Shown one piece after another: positions 35,231 through 44,900 of a DNA stretch of 64,000 nt (its first letter is position 1; every line of letters starts with the position of its first letter). Source of the stretch: Microglena sp. YARC (taxonomy: Eukaryota > Chlorophyta > Chlorophyceae > Chlamydomonadales > Chlamydomonadaceae). Where the stretch lies: assembly GCA_022414725.1 (NCBI GenBank), contig CM039463.1, positions 31,250,019 through 31,314,018 on the forward strand. Direction: 5' to 3'. The notes below the pieces were generated by a model. That model was not told where the DNA came from. It did not search any database and saw nothing but the letters and a program-made list of their open reading frames with translations. A program made the translations under genes and the position numbers.

Positions 35231-36560
35231 GGTGTGGGTGTGGGGTGGGTGGTGGGTGGTGGGTGGTGGGTGGTGGGGGGGAAGTGTGTGGGTGTGTGGT
35301 GTGTGGGTGGTGGTGTGTGGTGATGATGGTGATGGTGGCTGCAGCCATGATTGTGGCAGCACCCATGCCCATCTATCTAGGGACACCAGCATGCGGTAAA
35401 GGTGGGATGGGTGGTGGTGGTGATAGTGATGGTGGTGGTGGTGGTGGTGATAGTGGTGTTGATAGTGGTGGTAGTGGTGGTGGTGGTGGTGGTGATGTTG
35501 ATAGTGGTGGTGGTGGTGGTGATGGTGATTGTGATTGTGGCAGCACCCATGCCCATCTATCTAGGGACACCAGCATGCGGTAAAGGTGGGATGGGTGGTG
35601 GTGGTGATAGTGATGGTGGTGGTGGTGGTGGTGATAGTGGTGTTGATAGTGGTGGTGGTGGTGGTGTTGATAGTGGTGGTGGTGGTGGTGTGGTGGTGGT
35701 GGTGGTGGTGGTGGTGGTGGTGGTGGTGCTGCTGATAGTGGTGGTGGTGGAGGTGTTGATAGTGGTGGTGGTGGTGGTGGTGGTGGTGGTGGTGGTGGTG
35801 GTGGTGGTGGTGGTGGTGGTGGTGATAGTGGTGGTGGTGGTGGTGATGGTGATGGTGATTGTGGCAGCACCCATGCCCATCTATCTAGGGACACCAGCAT
35901 GTGGTACAAGTGGGATGGGTGGTGGTGGTGGTATATGCCTATCTAGGAACACAAGCATGCTGATCTGCGGTAGGGGTGGGATGGGTGGTGGTGGTGGTGA
36001 TGGTGATGGTGGGTATGTGGGTGGTGGTGGAGGATGCCTATCTAGGGACACCAGCATGTAGTAAAGGTGGGATGGATGGTGGTGGTGATAGTGATGGTGG
36101 TGGTGGTGTTGATAGTGGTGTTGATAGTGGTGGTGGTGGTGATGGTGGTGATAGTGGTGTTGATAGTGGTGTTGATAGTGGTGTTGATAGTGGTGTTGAT
36201 AGTGGTGGTGGTGGTGGTGGTGGTGGTGGTGGTGTGGTGATAGTGGTGGTGTGTGGTGGGGGGGAGATGTGCGGATGTGTGGTGTGTGGTGGGGGGAGGT
36301 GTGTGGTTGGGTGGTGGGTGGTGGTGGGGAGGTGTGGGGGGTGTTATGGGTGGTGTGTGGGAGGTGTGTGGGGGTGTGATGGGTGGTGTGTGGGAGGTGT
36401 GTGGGGGTGTGGTGATGGTGATGGTGATGGTGATGGTGACAACACCCATGCCTATCTAGGAACACAAGAATGATGACCTGTGGTAGGGGTGGGATGGGTG
36501 CTGGGTGTGTGGGTGTGTGTGGGGGGATGGGTGGTGGTGATGGTGGTGGTGGTGGTGGTG
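35231..36560. repeat. (TGG/TGA)n satellite with a conserved 60-bp insert
   Basis: Long runs of GGTGGT with GATAGT variants are separated by a block containing GCAGCACCCATGCCCATCTA, CTAGGGACACCAGCATG and GGTAAAGGTGGGATGGGTGG (near 35350, 35540, 35865, 35935, 36040, 36445). The polyvaline and polyhistidine frames are by-products. Confidence 0.9.
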
Positions 36561-36795
36561 GTGGGGGGGGAGGTTTTTTTTTCCGTTTCAGAATCTGCAC
36601 CTCAAGTGGCACTAGTTGGTGGTGGTGGGGATTGTGGTGGTGGTGGTGGCTATTAAAAAGAAAAATTAAAAAATAAGTTTTAAAAAGTTAAAAAGTTTAG
36701 TTCAAGCACCAGAATCAGGAGAGCTTCTTTTCGTTTTCAGAAAGGGTTTTTTCTGGTACCTTTCAAGGATTTGGTCCTTTCCAAGGGTGAGATCC

Positions 36796-36971
36796 AGGTA
36801 ATGATAAAGCCTGGTGGGGCGTGGTATTAAGGGAACCCGTCGCGGGCAGAGAACGGTCTACCACCTTGACTGGACAAGCTACCGTCTCGGTGGACACCGA
36901 CCTGCAACGCTCAGGGTGACCGTAGGGGGAATCGAACCCCCGACCCCGCTTCGTTTATGCGATTTGGTGTG
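36796..36971 (-). mobile_element. tRNA-derived SINE, copy 1 (5'-truncated)
   Basis: Read on the minus strand, the element begins within the tRNA-like head (ACCAAATCGCATAAACGAAG). It has a perfect B box, GGTTCGATTCC, and continues into a body (GGTAGCTTGTCCAGTC, GGTGGTAGACCGTTCTCTG, GGTTCCCTTAATACCAC) shared with copy 2 at 43466-43674. The A box is missing. Homology ends at CATTACCT in both copies. The 5' truncation fits target-primed retroposition. Confidence 0.7.
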
Positions 36972-37129
36972 TGGGGTCCAGGTAGGGATTTGGGTAGGAT
37001 AGCTTGATGGGCCGCTCCGGGAGGTAATTTGCCAAGGTAGTGGAAGTTTGGGCCGAAACGGGGTTCCAGGTAGCGATCGCTTTAGGTAGCCGGGAAAACA
37101 CAATATGAGCATTTTTTGCAATGTGGGGA

Positions 37130-37365
37130 GTGTGGGGGTGAAACACCTTGAACATCCAGTGTTGGTTGGAGTTGGTTGGAACATCTAGAGTTGGTTGGAG
37201 TTGGTTGGAACATCTAGAGTTGGTTGGAGTTGGTTGGAACATCCAGAGTTGGTTGAAGTTGGTTAGAACATCCAGAGTTGGTTGGAGTTGGTTGGAACAT
37301 CCGGAGTTGGTTGGAGTTGATTGAAGTTGGTTGGAGTTGGTTGGGACATCCAGAGTTGGGCTTAC
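37130..37365. repeat. Tandem repeat of GTTGGTTGGAACATCTAGA type
   Basis: Units of about 28-38 bp alternate GAGTTGGTTGGAGTTGG with TTGGAACATCCAGA. Confidence 0.9.
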
Positions 37366-37375
37366 TTGATGTCTT

Positions 37376-37716
37376 GAAGAGTCATAGGGGTGGTGATGGT
37401 GGTGATGGTGGTAATGGGATGGGGGGTGGGGAAGGTGTGTGGGGCGGTGGTGGTGGTGGTGGTGGTGGTGGTGGTGGTGGTGGTGGTGGTGGTGGTGGTG
37501 GTGGTGGTGGTGGTGGTGGTGATGGTGATGGTGGCAACGTCCATGTCTAGGAACACAAGTATGCTGACCTGTGGTAGGGGTGGTGGAGGGGGGGGAGGGG
37601 GGGGAGGGGGGGGGGGGGGGGGGCGATAGTGGCTGCAGCCATGATTGTGGCAACATCCATGCCTATCTAGGAACTCAAGCATGCTGACCCGTGGTAGGGG
37701 GGGGATGGGTGGTGGA

Positions 37717-37747
<31 letters not shown>

Positions 37748-37932
37748 ATAGTGGCTGCAGCCATGATTGTGGCAACATCCACGCCTATCTAGGAACTCAA
37801 GCATGCTGACCCATGGTAGGGGGGGATGGGTGGTGGAGAGGGGGGGGGGGAGGGGGGGGAGGGGGAGGGGGATAGTGGCTGCAGCCATGATTGTGGCAAC
37901 ACCCATGCCTATCTAGGAACACAAGCATGCTG
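37376..37932. repeat. (GGT)n, poly-G and 100-bp unit satellite
   Basis: A pure (TGG)n run (about 37445-37520) and three G runs (near 37600, 37720 and 37840) alternate with a block carrying GATAGTGGCTGCAGCCATGA, TTGTGGCAACATCCATGCC and AGGAACTCAAGCATGCTGACC. The block is a diverged relative of the insert in 35231-36560. Confidence 0.9.
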
Positions 37933-37941
37933 ACCGGTGGT

Positions 37942-38012
37942 AGTCAGACTGCCGTCATCATATGATATCATATGATGACATGATATCATATAATATCACA
38001 TTGCCGTCCCCT
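37942..38012 (-). mobile_element. MITE family 1, copy b (half element)
   Basis: It reads, inverted, AGTCAGACTGCCG, then ATGATATCATATGATG repeats and ends TTGCCGTCCCCTA. Only the half with the AGGGAACGGCAA terminus is present. Confidence 0.65.
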
Positions 38013-38014
38013 AC

Positions 38015-38177
38015 CTATGCCAAATGCAATGTTCAGCATAATGCTTAGCAGCAGCAGCAGCAGAAGCAGCAGAAGCAGAAGCAAAAGCAGCAGCAGAAGC
38101 AGTAGCAGTAACAGAAGCAGCAGCAGTAGCAGTAGAAACAGCAGTAGAAACAGTAGCAGCAGCAACAGTAGCCGTAC
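38015..38177. repeat. (CAG/AGC)n-type trinucleotide tract
   Basis: AGCAGCAGCAGAAGCAGTAG-type repeats extend right up to the 5' splice site of the candidate exon at 38178-38357 (minus strand). The minus strand therefore starts its intron with GTACGGCTACTGTTGCTGC and runs into CTG-like repeats. Confidence 0.9.
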
Positions 38178-38357
38178 CTGCTGCATGGCTTGTACAAGTG
38201 TCTTGCATTTCTCATTGTTCTTCAAGGCAGCTTCCAATATATTTTCAGTCTCACCCTTCGTCAGGAAAACATCATAAGAGGGGGGAGGAGACTCCTGGCT
38301 AACCGAGGGTGTGGATGGAGTAGAGTTGGGCCCTGGCTCTGAGCTTGGAGTCGTCAT
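38178..38357 (-). CDS. Candidate first coding exon, gene unknown
   Basis: An ATG at 38357 opens 60 codons that end exactly at CAGCAG|GTACGG, a good 5' splice site (phase 0). The peptide starts MTTPSSEPGPNSTPSTPSVS, a low-complexity Ser/Pro/Thr head. It continues with SPPPSYDVFLTKGETENILE and a helix-prone basic tail KNNEKCKTLVQAMQQ. The composition differs sharply from the repeats around it. Without the splice the frame runs into a Leu-rich translation of the trinucleotide tract. The family is not recognised and later exons, which should lie to the left, were not found. Confidence 0.45.
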
Positions 38358-39504
38358 GTAGCTAGCAGCAGAATGAGTACCAGTGTAGCTAGCAGTAAAA
38401 TGTCTACCCCACTCCAGTTGCGAATACCAGTCTTTGGGGAAGCCCCGAGATGGTAAGCTTTACGCTGCTAAGGGGGGTGGGTGGGAAGAACTCAGTACAG
38501 AATTCGCAGACAGGCCTGTCTTGCTTGACTGACCCGATATACGACTACAAGATGTCTGACCCGGTTCGGCTAAATCAGACGGGCCCTAAAGGTGACGAGG
38601 TTGCTCTACACGAGGCTTCCGCTGGAGTTGCGGTCCTCGCCTAGTTCCATGCTGGCAAGAAATCGCCGGCGCTGGAAGGAGCTTAAATGCGTCAAGATCG
38701 GGTAGCTGATGATTCTTGGTAGCGACGGGGGGCGAAGTTGCATGCACGAGAGGGGGCGAAGTTGCATGCAGGTTTGGCCAGGGGCTTTCCTGGGCCAGGG
38801 GGACCTTGGGACCTTGGGACCCGCGCTGGGACGGCCTGGGACAGGGGGCGACATGGGGGGCCTAGGGCTACGAGATTGATCAAATCCTGAGCCTGGGCAA
38901 GTCTGTCTAATCCGCTTAGTACCTTCTCTTAAGAAATGGCTGTAGTAGACCACCTTGTTTTCAGCTTCTATTACTTTATTGTTACGTCCTCCCCTACGTT
39001 CTACGACTGGCAGCAGTTACTTCCTGCCAAGTCCTTTGACCCAGGCCAGGTAGGGCTAAGTACCGGCACCGCCCGGCATTGCCCTAGTGCTATGCCCTCC
39101 CTAGTCCTGCCATCTAGATCTGGTTTGCAGGACTGCTTAGCTTGCAGCCCTCGACGCCACTGCCCTATTAGGGGGCAGCTTCGCCGATGTACTGCTAAGT
39201 ACCGCCAGACTTTTCAGTTGTTTTCACTGTCTTCTTCTCATTGTAACAATATTTCTAAAGAAATGGCTGTAGTATGCTCCCTGATTTCAAAGCCTGCGTT
39301 TTATTTTTCATACGAGAAGAATGTTTGCCTAGGGTACCGCATGAGGACTTGGAATTGGAAGACGATGAGCAAGCCAGAAATGGCTGGAAAAACATGTAAC
39401 AATCCTATGAATTACCTAGATATCCTTGTCTTCTAATAACGATATCTGATCATCTGATCTTGATGAGGCTTTATCGAGTTCACCAGAAATGTCTTGTTCA
39501 GCCC
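38358..39504. other. No gene recognised; mostly dispersed repeat
   Basis: A 166-codon plus-strand frame (38936-39436) has no recognised domain. Pieces of it (CGCCGATGTACTGC and AAGTACCGCC; TTGGAAGACGATGAGCAAGC) recur near 40775 and 41635. It is therefore probably a repeat. Confidence 0.4.
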
Positions 39505-39715
39505 TAGCTGCTCAGGAGAAGGGGTGTTCAGGAGGACCCTCAGCTCTGCATCTTGAGACGCAACCGATTTCATAGCCTGCGTCCTGAAACGTAACCGACC
39601 CCAAATCGACCCATAGCCTGTGTCCTACGACGCAACGGACCCTTCGACGTTGCATCTGTGGTGGATGACGCAGCGTCCTGAACAACCCTGCTGCCACCCT
39701 TGGGGGTAGGGTCCT
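39505..39715 (+). repeat. Dispersed repeat family 6, copy 1
   Basis: TTCAGGAGGACCCTCAGCTC, GAGACGCAACCGATTTCATAG, GACGCAACGGACCCTTCG and ACGCAGCGTCCTGAACAACC. Copies are at 52005-52180 and, shortened, at 42545-42655. Confidence 0.7.
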
Positions 39716-39995
39716 TGTCGAGTGATTCGGGCCACTGCAATTGCCAAGTTTGGCACTGCCACATTAGGCAATTGAGAAATTGTCAAGAAATTATGCAAGC
39801 CCTGGGGAATTTCTGGAATTTCCAACATCGTTTTATAGCAAAACTGTAATCGTGCAAAATCGTGCAATACGATTACGCATTACCGGTAATGTTTATATTC
39901 CCCTAAATTGCAGACCCAGGAATCGGACCTGAACGATTATTAATGGGGAGGCCAAAAACCTTAGGAACAAGTCCTATTTAAGTCGCCTGCAACGC

Positions 39996-40189
39996 TAAAA
40001 ATGGCGGAGAGTCCGAGAGTGTCCGCGACGGAGTGACAAGTGGCAACGATAGCGAGTTTGTTACGACACCGTTGGCTGACGTGTCAGGCTTCGTCTCGGC
40101 CAGACGGGCGGCCGGTCGGACGGATTAATGAGTAACCCTGGGGGCTCCCGCCCCTGGCTCCCGCCCCCATGAATAGGGCCGTCAAAAAC
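39996..40189 (+). mobile_element. MITE family 3, copy b
   Basis: It starts TAAAAATGGCGG and ends CCGTCAAAAAC. It shares CACCGTTGGCTGACGTG, GCCAGACGGGCGGCCGG and GTAACCCTGGGGGCTCCC with copies a and d. A CCCGCCCCTGGCTCC step is duplicated. Confidence 0.7.
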
Positions 40190-41849
40190 ACTGGAGTGGT
40201 CCCAAGTCTTCACCTTCTGCCTGCTTCTACTTTCACTTACGATATTATTTTCTGGAAGGTCTGGAGCCAGCCCATTAACCTGCAAGATGATATCTGAAGA
40301 TGGGATTATCTTGTCGCCCAAGACAATAGAGTTGTACTGATCCAAGCTAGCTCCAAGGCAGCGGGTCCAGAGCTTATGCTTCTGACCCATACGATCCAGA
40401 AGGGGTTTGAGCAGGTCAAGATCGAACAGGAGAGGTCCTTGCACTCTGACAGTAGATGAGTAGAGAAGTCCGACTCTAATTTCTGTCCAACTAAGGATCC
40501 CTTGGAGGCATGGTAATCGATTCTGACTTGGACAGCAGACGGCTGACTGCTAACTGCTGCTGCATCAGAAGAGGCTGAGAAGAGAGAGGCATGATGAACT
40601 GGGTGGAGAGCCACCAAGTGGCAGCCTAACTCTACGTTGTCTAGGTCAAGGGCAATATGGTAATTTGCCCCTTTAAAGAATCCTCTAGCCGAGATGATAT
40701 GGGAGGAAGTAGTCCTGATAAAGTTGTCAGCCGAGGATTTCCATGATAAAGAGGCCTCATCCAAGATTGCAGCTCGCCGATGTACTGCCAAGTACCACCT
40801 TAAAGTTCCAGTCTAAGGTATCTAGGCGGCCCACGACTCCACTGCTCTATCGGCCAGCTCTCCGATACCACTACGTCCTCTGGTTTTCGAGTTCCCTCTT
40901 TGTAACTTCTTTCTTAACTTTCACTTATATGATGCGGTATTTATTGTCATCTACTGTTCTGATAGCACTACGAATCACACTTCACACTGTCATTATTTTG
41001 ACATCGACGGGCTGGTGTCTGCCGAGTATATGGGGACGCGGGATTCGTCCATGTAGGTGGTTGTCAAGATGGACTGATAGACTGTGTTACATGAACTTCG
41101 GCTTGCATTGTACGACCAGCGTCGTGATAAAGTAATAAGAGAGGGGAAACTATTGTAAACAATATATCTAAAACCGATTTGTTCATTTCTACATTTTCCT
41201 GGCAAGTATTTTACTTGGAGCCATGTAACCAAGTAAAGCAATTATTATACAATCCCGGCACTGCTTTGCCGCATTATTACCCCTGGTTATCGCCAAAAGA
41301 GTGTTCAAAGCCTTCCGAGAATTTACGTGGCACACGCATAGCCCCCCCCCCCCCCCCACACACACACACACACCACCACCATAATGTGCGTGTAAATATA
41401 CAAGCCCCTGTCAAAATGTGCGTGAAACCCTGTGTAAACGGGTTTAGGGAACACAACAAGGGAGACACGCACGCCCCAGTAAAAATATAAAAATAACCAA
41501 AATGTGTGTGTAACTACGCACACACCAGTTAAGTGTGCGTGTTCACATGCACTCGACCCTCTGGAGGGTGCGTGTTCACACGCAGACACGTAGGTGATGA
41601 ACTACTCAACTACCCTGATTATCGCCATGGACATGGACTTGGAAGACGGTGAGCACACCTGAGGTGGATGAAAAACCATGTGAAGATCCTGCCCATCAGG
41701 CAGTGAGCAGCCTGCAAGGAGAAAGACCATGCAGTGCAATAAAATCTAGCCCAGTTCAGTCCAATCAAGTCCAACTCAATCCAGACCCGAATCAGAGGAC
41801 ACCGTAATTTATTCATACAAAATGGTTAATTACCTGAAAACAATGAACC
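40190..41849. other. No gene recognised
   Basis: A 161-codon minus-strand frame (40791-40306) and a 130-codon plus frame (40743-41135) show no domain. Poly-C plus (CA)n lies at 41342-41373. The segment shares pieces with 38.9-39.4 kb. Confidence 0.35.
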
Positions 41850-41859
41850 CAATCCCACA

Positions 41860-41945
41860 CTTCTAATGATGATGATTGTTATATACTTATATTATCCTGG
41901 TGCCCTATTGGACTCCAAATGTGCTCGCAGCGTGTATAAATAAAA
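41860..41945 (+). repeat. GAT-tract element with TGGTGCCC..GGACTCC motif, copy 1
   Basis: (GAT)n is followed by TATCCTGGTGCCCTATTGGA, then CTCC. Related copies, also next to GAT runs or variants, are at 46490-46640, 47185-47225 and 63905-64000. Confidence 0.6.
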
Positions 41946-41952
41946 AGGGGAC

Positions 41953-44900
41953 TTATGCCTTGGGGAGTGGAATTCCAGCACATTCTAAGTAAGCTGCTAC
42001 CAGCCTCTCTGTTGTATCTACGATGACCTGTGTCTGGGTCTCGATCTCGATGTTTACGTAGTCGCCCACTTCTTTTGTTCCAAACACTGTCACCCTCAGG
42101 GTCTCAGGGATGAGGTAGACTGTGAAGGTGTTGCCCACAACCTCTCCAATGGTGAGACTGCAGCCGTCCACAGCAATGTAGCCCTACATGCAGTGGAGAG
42201 TGGAGGTGTGTGCGCGTTGGTGTGCAGTGTTGGCGTCATGGGGTGGCGGGTTAAGGTTGGGCAGGTTGGGGTTGGGTTGGCGACCCTCAAGGTCTCAGGG
42301 ACGAGGTAAACTGTGAAGGTGTTGCCCACAACCTCTCCAATGGTGAGACCGCAGCCATCCACAGCAGTGTAGCCCTACATGCAGTGGAGGGTGGACAGTG
42401 GTGTGTGTGCGTGGTGGTGTGATGGATTGGTGGGTTGGGGTTGGGCGTTGGGGTGAGGACCCACTGGACAATCACCACCCAGCTTCTTCTAACACTATGA
42501 CTGAATCGTGCAATTTTTATTTTGGTATTTGATTTGCGCTTCCCAACCCGGGTTGTTCTGGGGGCCTCCAAAACCTGCATCACGAGACACTAAACCGATT
42601 TCAAAATCTGTGTCTGTCATGCAACACGCAGGGTGTAGAACAACCCTGTTCCCAACCAGCGGACTTCTCTTGAATCAACCAACCAACCATCAACCAACCA
42701 GTGGACTTCAACTGAATCAACCAACCATCAAACAACCAGCGGACTTCTCCTGAACCAACCAACCATCAACCGAACAGCTGACTTCTCCTGAATCAACCAA
42801 CCAACCAACGACTTCTCCTGAACCAACCAACCAACCAGCTAACTTCTCCTGAATCAACCAACCAACCATCAACCAACCAGCTGACTTCTCCTGAATCAAC
42901 CAACCATCCATCAACCAACCAGCTGACTTCTCCTGAATCAACCAACCAACCATCAACCAACCAGCGGACTTCTCCTGTATCAACTAACCATCAACCAACC
43001 AACCAGCTAATTTCTTCAGAATCTCTCAATATCCCCTATCCATATATCATTCTCCAACCATTGACGGGAACACCTGGCATTGCAAAATTAAATGATCACT
43101 GTAGCACGAACTCAGGGCCCCCGTCAGTAAACGATTGTTTGGGGTTCAGTTCATCAGTTTCTTCCCCCATAAAACCATTCCTGATATAATGGTTGGGTAG
43201 GTCCCTATAGCCTATTTGGCTACCCCTGGACTGTTACAACATATACTGGCGACCGAGTTGGTGCATTTCCCCAAACTATATATTTGGAACCCTCAAGAAG
43301 TACACCTGGCAATCTGCCTTGGCAACAATGTACTTCATCCTCGTGACATCTTCCATCCCAAATATCAGCTTCATATTGTTGCCCTACTGTACACCTGGCA
43401 ACTGATTTGGTACATATCCCCAATTCATCCTTTGGGAACCCTCAAGAAGTACATCAGGCAACAGCCCGTTTCAGTGATTCGATTGGTCTAGTGGTACACC
43501 AAATCGATTAAACGAAGAAGGGTCGGGGGTTCAATACCCCTGACGGCCACCCTTAGTGTTGAAGGTCGTTGTCAACTGCGATGGTAGCTTGTCCAGTCGA
43601 GGTGGTAGACTGTTCTCTGACCGCGTACGACAGGTTCCCTTAATACCACACCCCACCAGTCGTTATCATTACCTACACCAGGCAACCTGCCTTGGCAACG
43701 ATGCACTTTACCCTAGTGACATCTTCCAATTCAAATATCAGCTTCATATTGTTACCATCTTCGACGTCTGGCAACCAAACTTTGCAAGGATGAACAAGAA
43801 GTACATCTGGCAAACTGCCTTGGCAAGGATTTACAAGAAGTAAATCTAGCAACCTACCTTGGCTAGGATGTACTTCATCCACATGGCATCTTCCAACTCA
43901 AATGTCAGTTTCGTGTTGTTCTCCAGTCGGTCTATTTGGGACACTTTGGCCTTGGAGTGAACATGGCCCGATACGTTGTGGCCTCCAATCTCATCACCAA
44001 CGCGAGCTGCTCTTTCGAAGTTCACCTTGATGCCAGGTTCCAAGCCACCTGCAGGTAGGGAACAGCATGTCCAGTTTTTTTTTTCAAATCTGAAAGAAAA
44101 TCTTATTACGTTTTCGTATTTGCCTCCTCCCAGGACAGCATCCTTCTTGCAATTTTAGTCAATTTTAGTCAATTTTGGATGATTTTAGTCAATCTTAGTC
44201 AATTTCAGTTTTTTTTCAGGTATCTTATTTCGATGATTTTGGCCAAAACGGGGTCTGATATTACGATCGTAATTATTACCGAAAAAAATCCCTGGGCATA
44301 TCATATGATTTTGACCAAAGGCGAGTATGATATCATGTGAAATCATACAACTTGCATGATATGATATTGTACATAAATGGTAACTTTGACCTTGTCAGAC
44401 TGCCGGCATCATTTGATATCATACGATGACATGATATCATATGATATCATATTGCCATTCCCCACCTGCAGGTGACGAGTCAGGTGTGTGAATGAATGAC
44501 AAACAAACAACATAAGGGAACAAAGAAGCATACCAGAGGTTTTTTCCCCCACTCCCTAACCTGATCGCTATCTGAGACCACGTTTGGGCCTGGGGGTAAA
44601 ACATGTTTCCTACCTGGGAAACCCACCCCCCCAGCTCTCAAGAGGCACTACACCCTGAACACCCGGGACGGCCTTACTAAAGCTACCAGGACTCTGTCCC
44701 TGGAGTAGGCCTACACCCAGGAAGCTACCAGGCAACCCACTTTCAGAACTGAAAAAAAAACTCTGAAGCTTTCACATAAACAGGAAATCAATAGGAAATC
44801 AATAAATATAGCGAAGTTTCAACCTTTTGAACTAAGTAACAAATAAACTAGCATACACCCAACCTGGCAAACTGATAAACCGACTAATTAAATGAATGAA

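Noticed and set aside
35402..36061. 219-codon polyvaline/glycine frame and antisense polyproline/polyhistidine frames
   Set aside because: They are translations of (GGT)n tracts.
38936..39436. 166-codon plus-strand frame
   Set aside because: Parts of it recur near 40.8 and 41.6 kb as dispersed repeat, and no domain is visible.
43466..43545. Functional tRNA gene
   Set aside because: A and B boxes are good, but the acceptor stem is mismatched and too far from the D-arm, and the same sequence extends into a shared repeat body elsewhere. A SINE explains it better.
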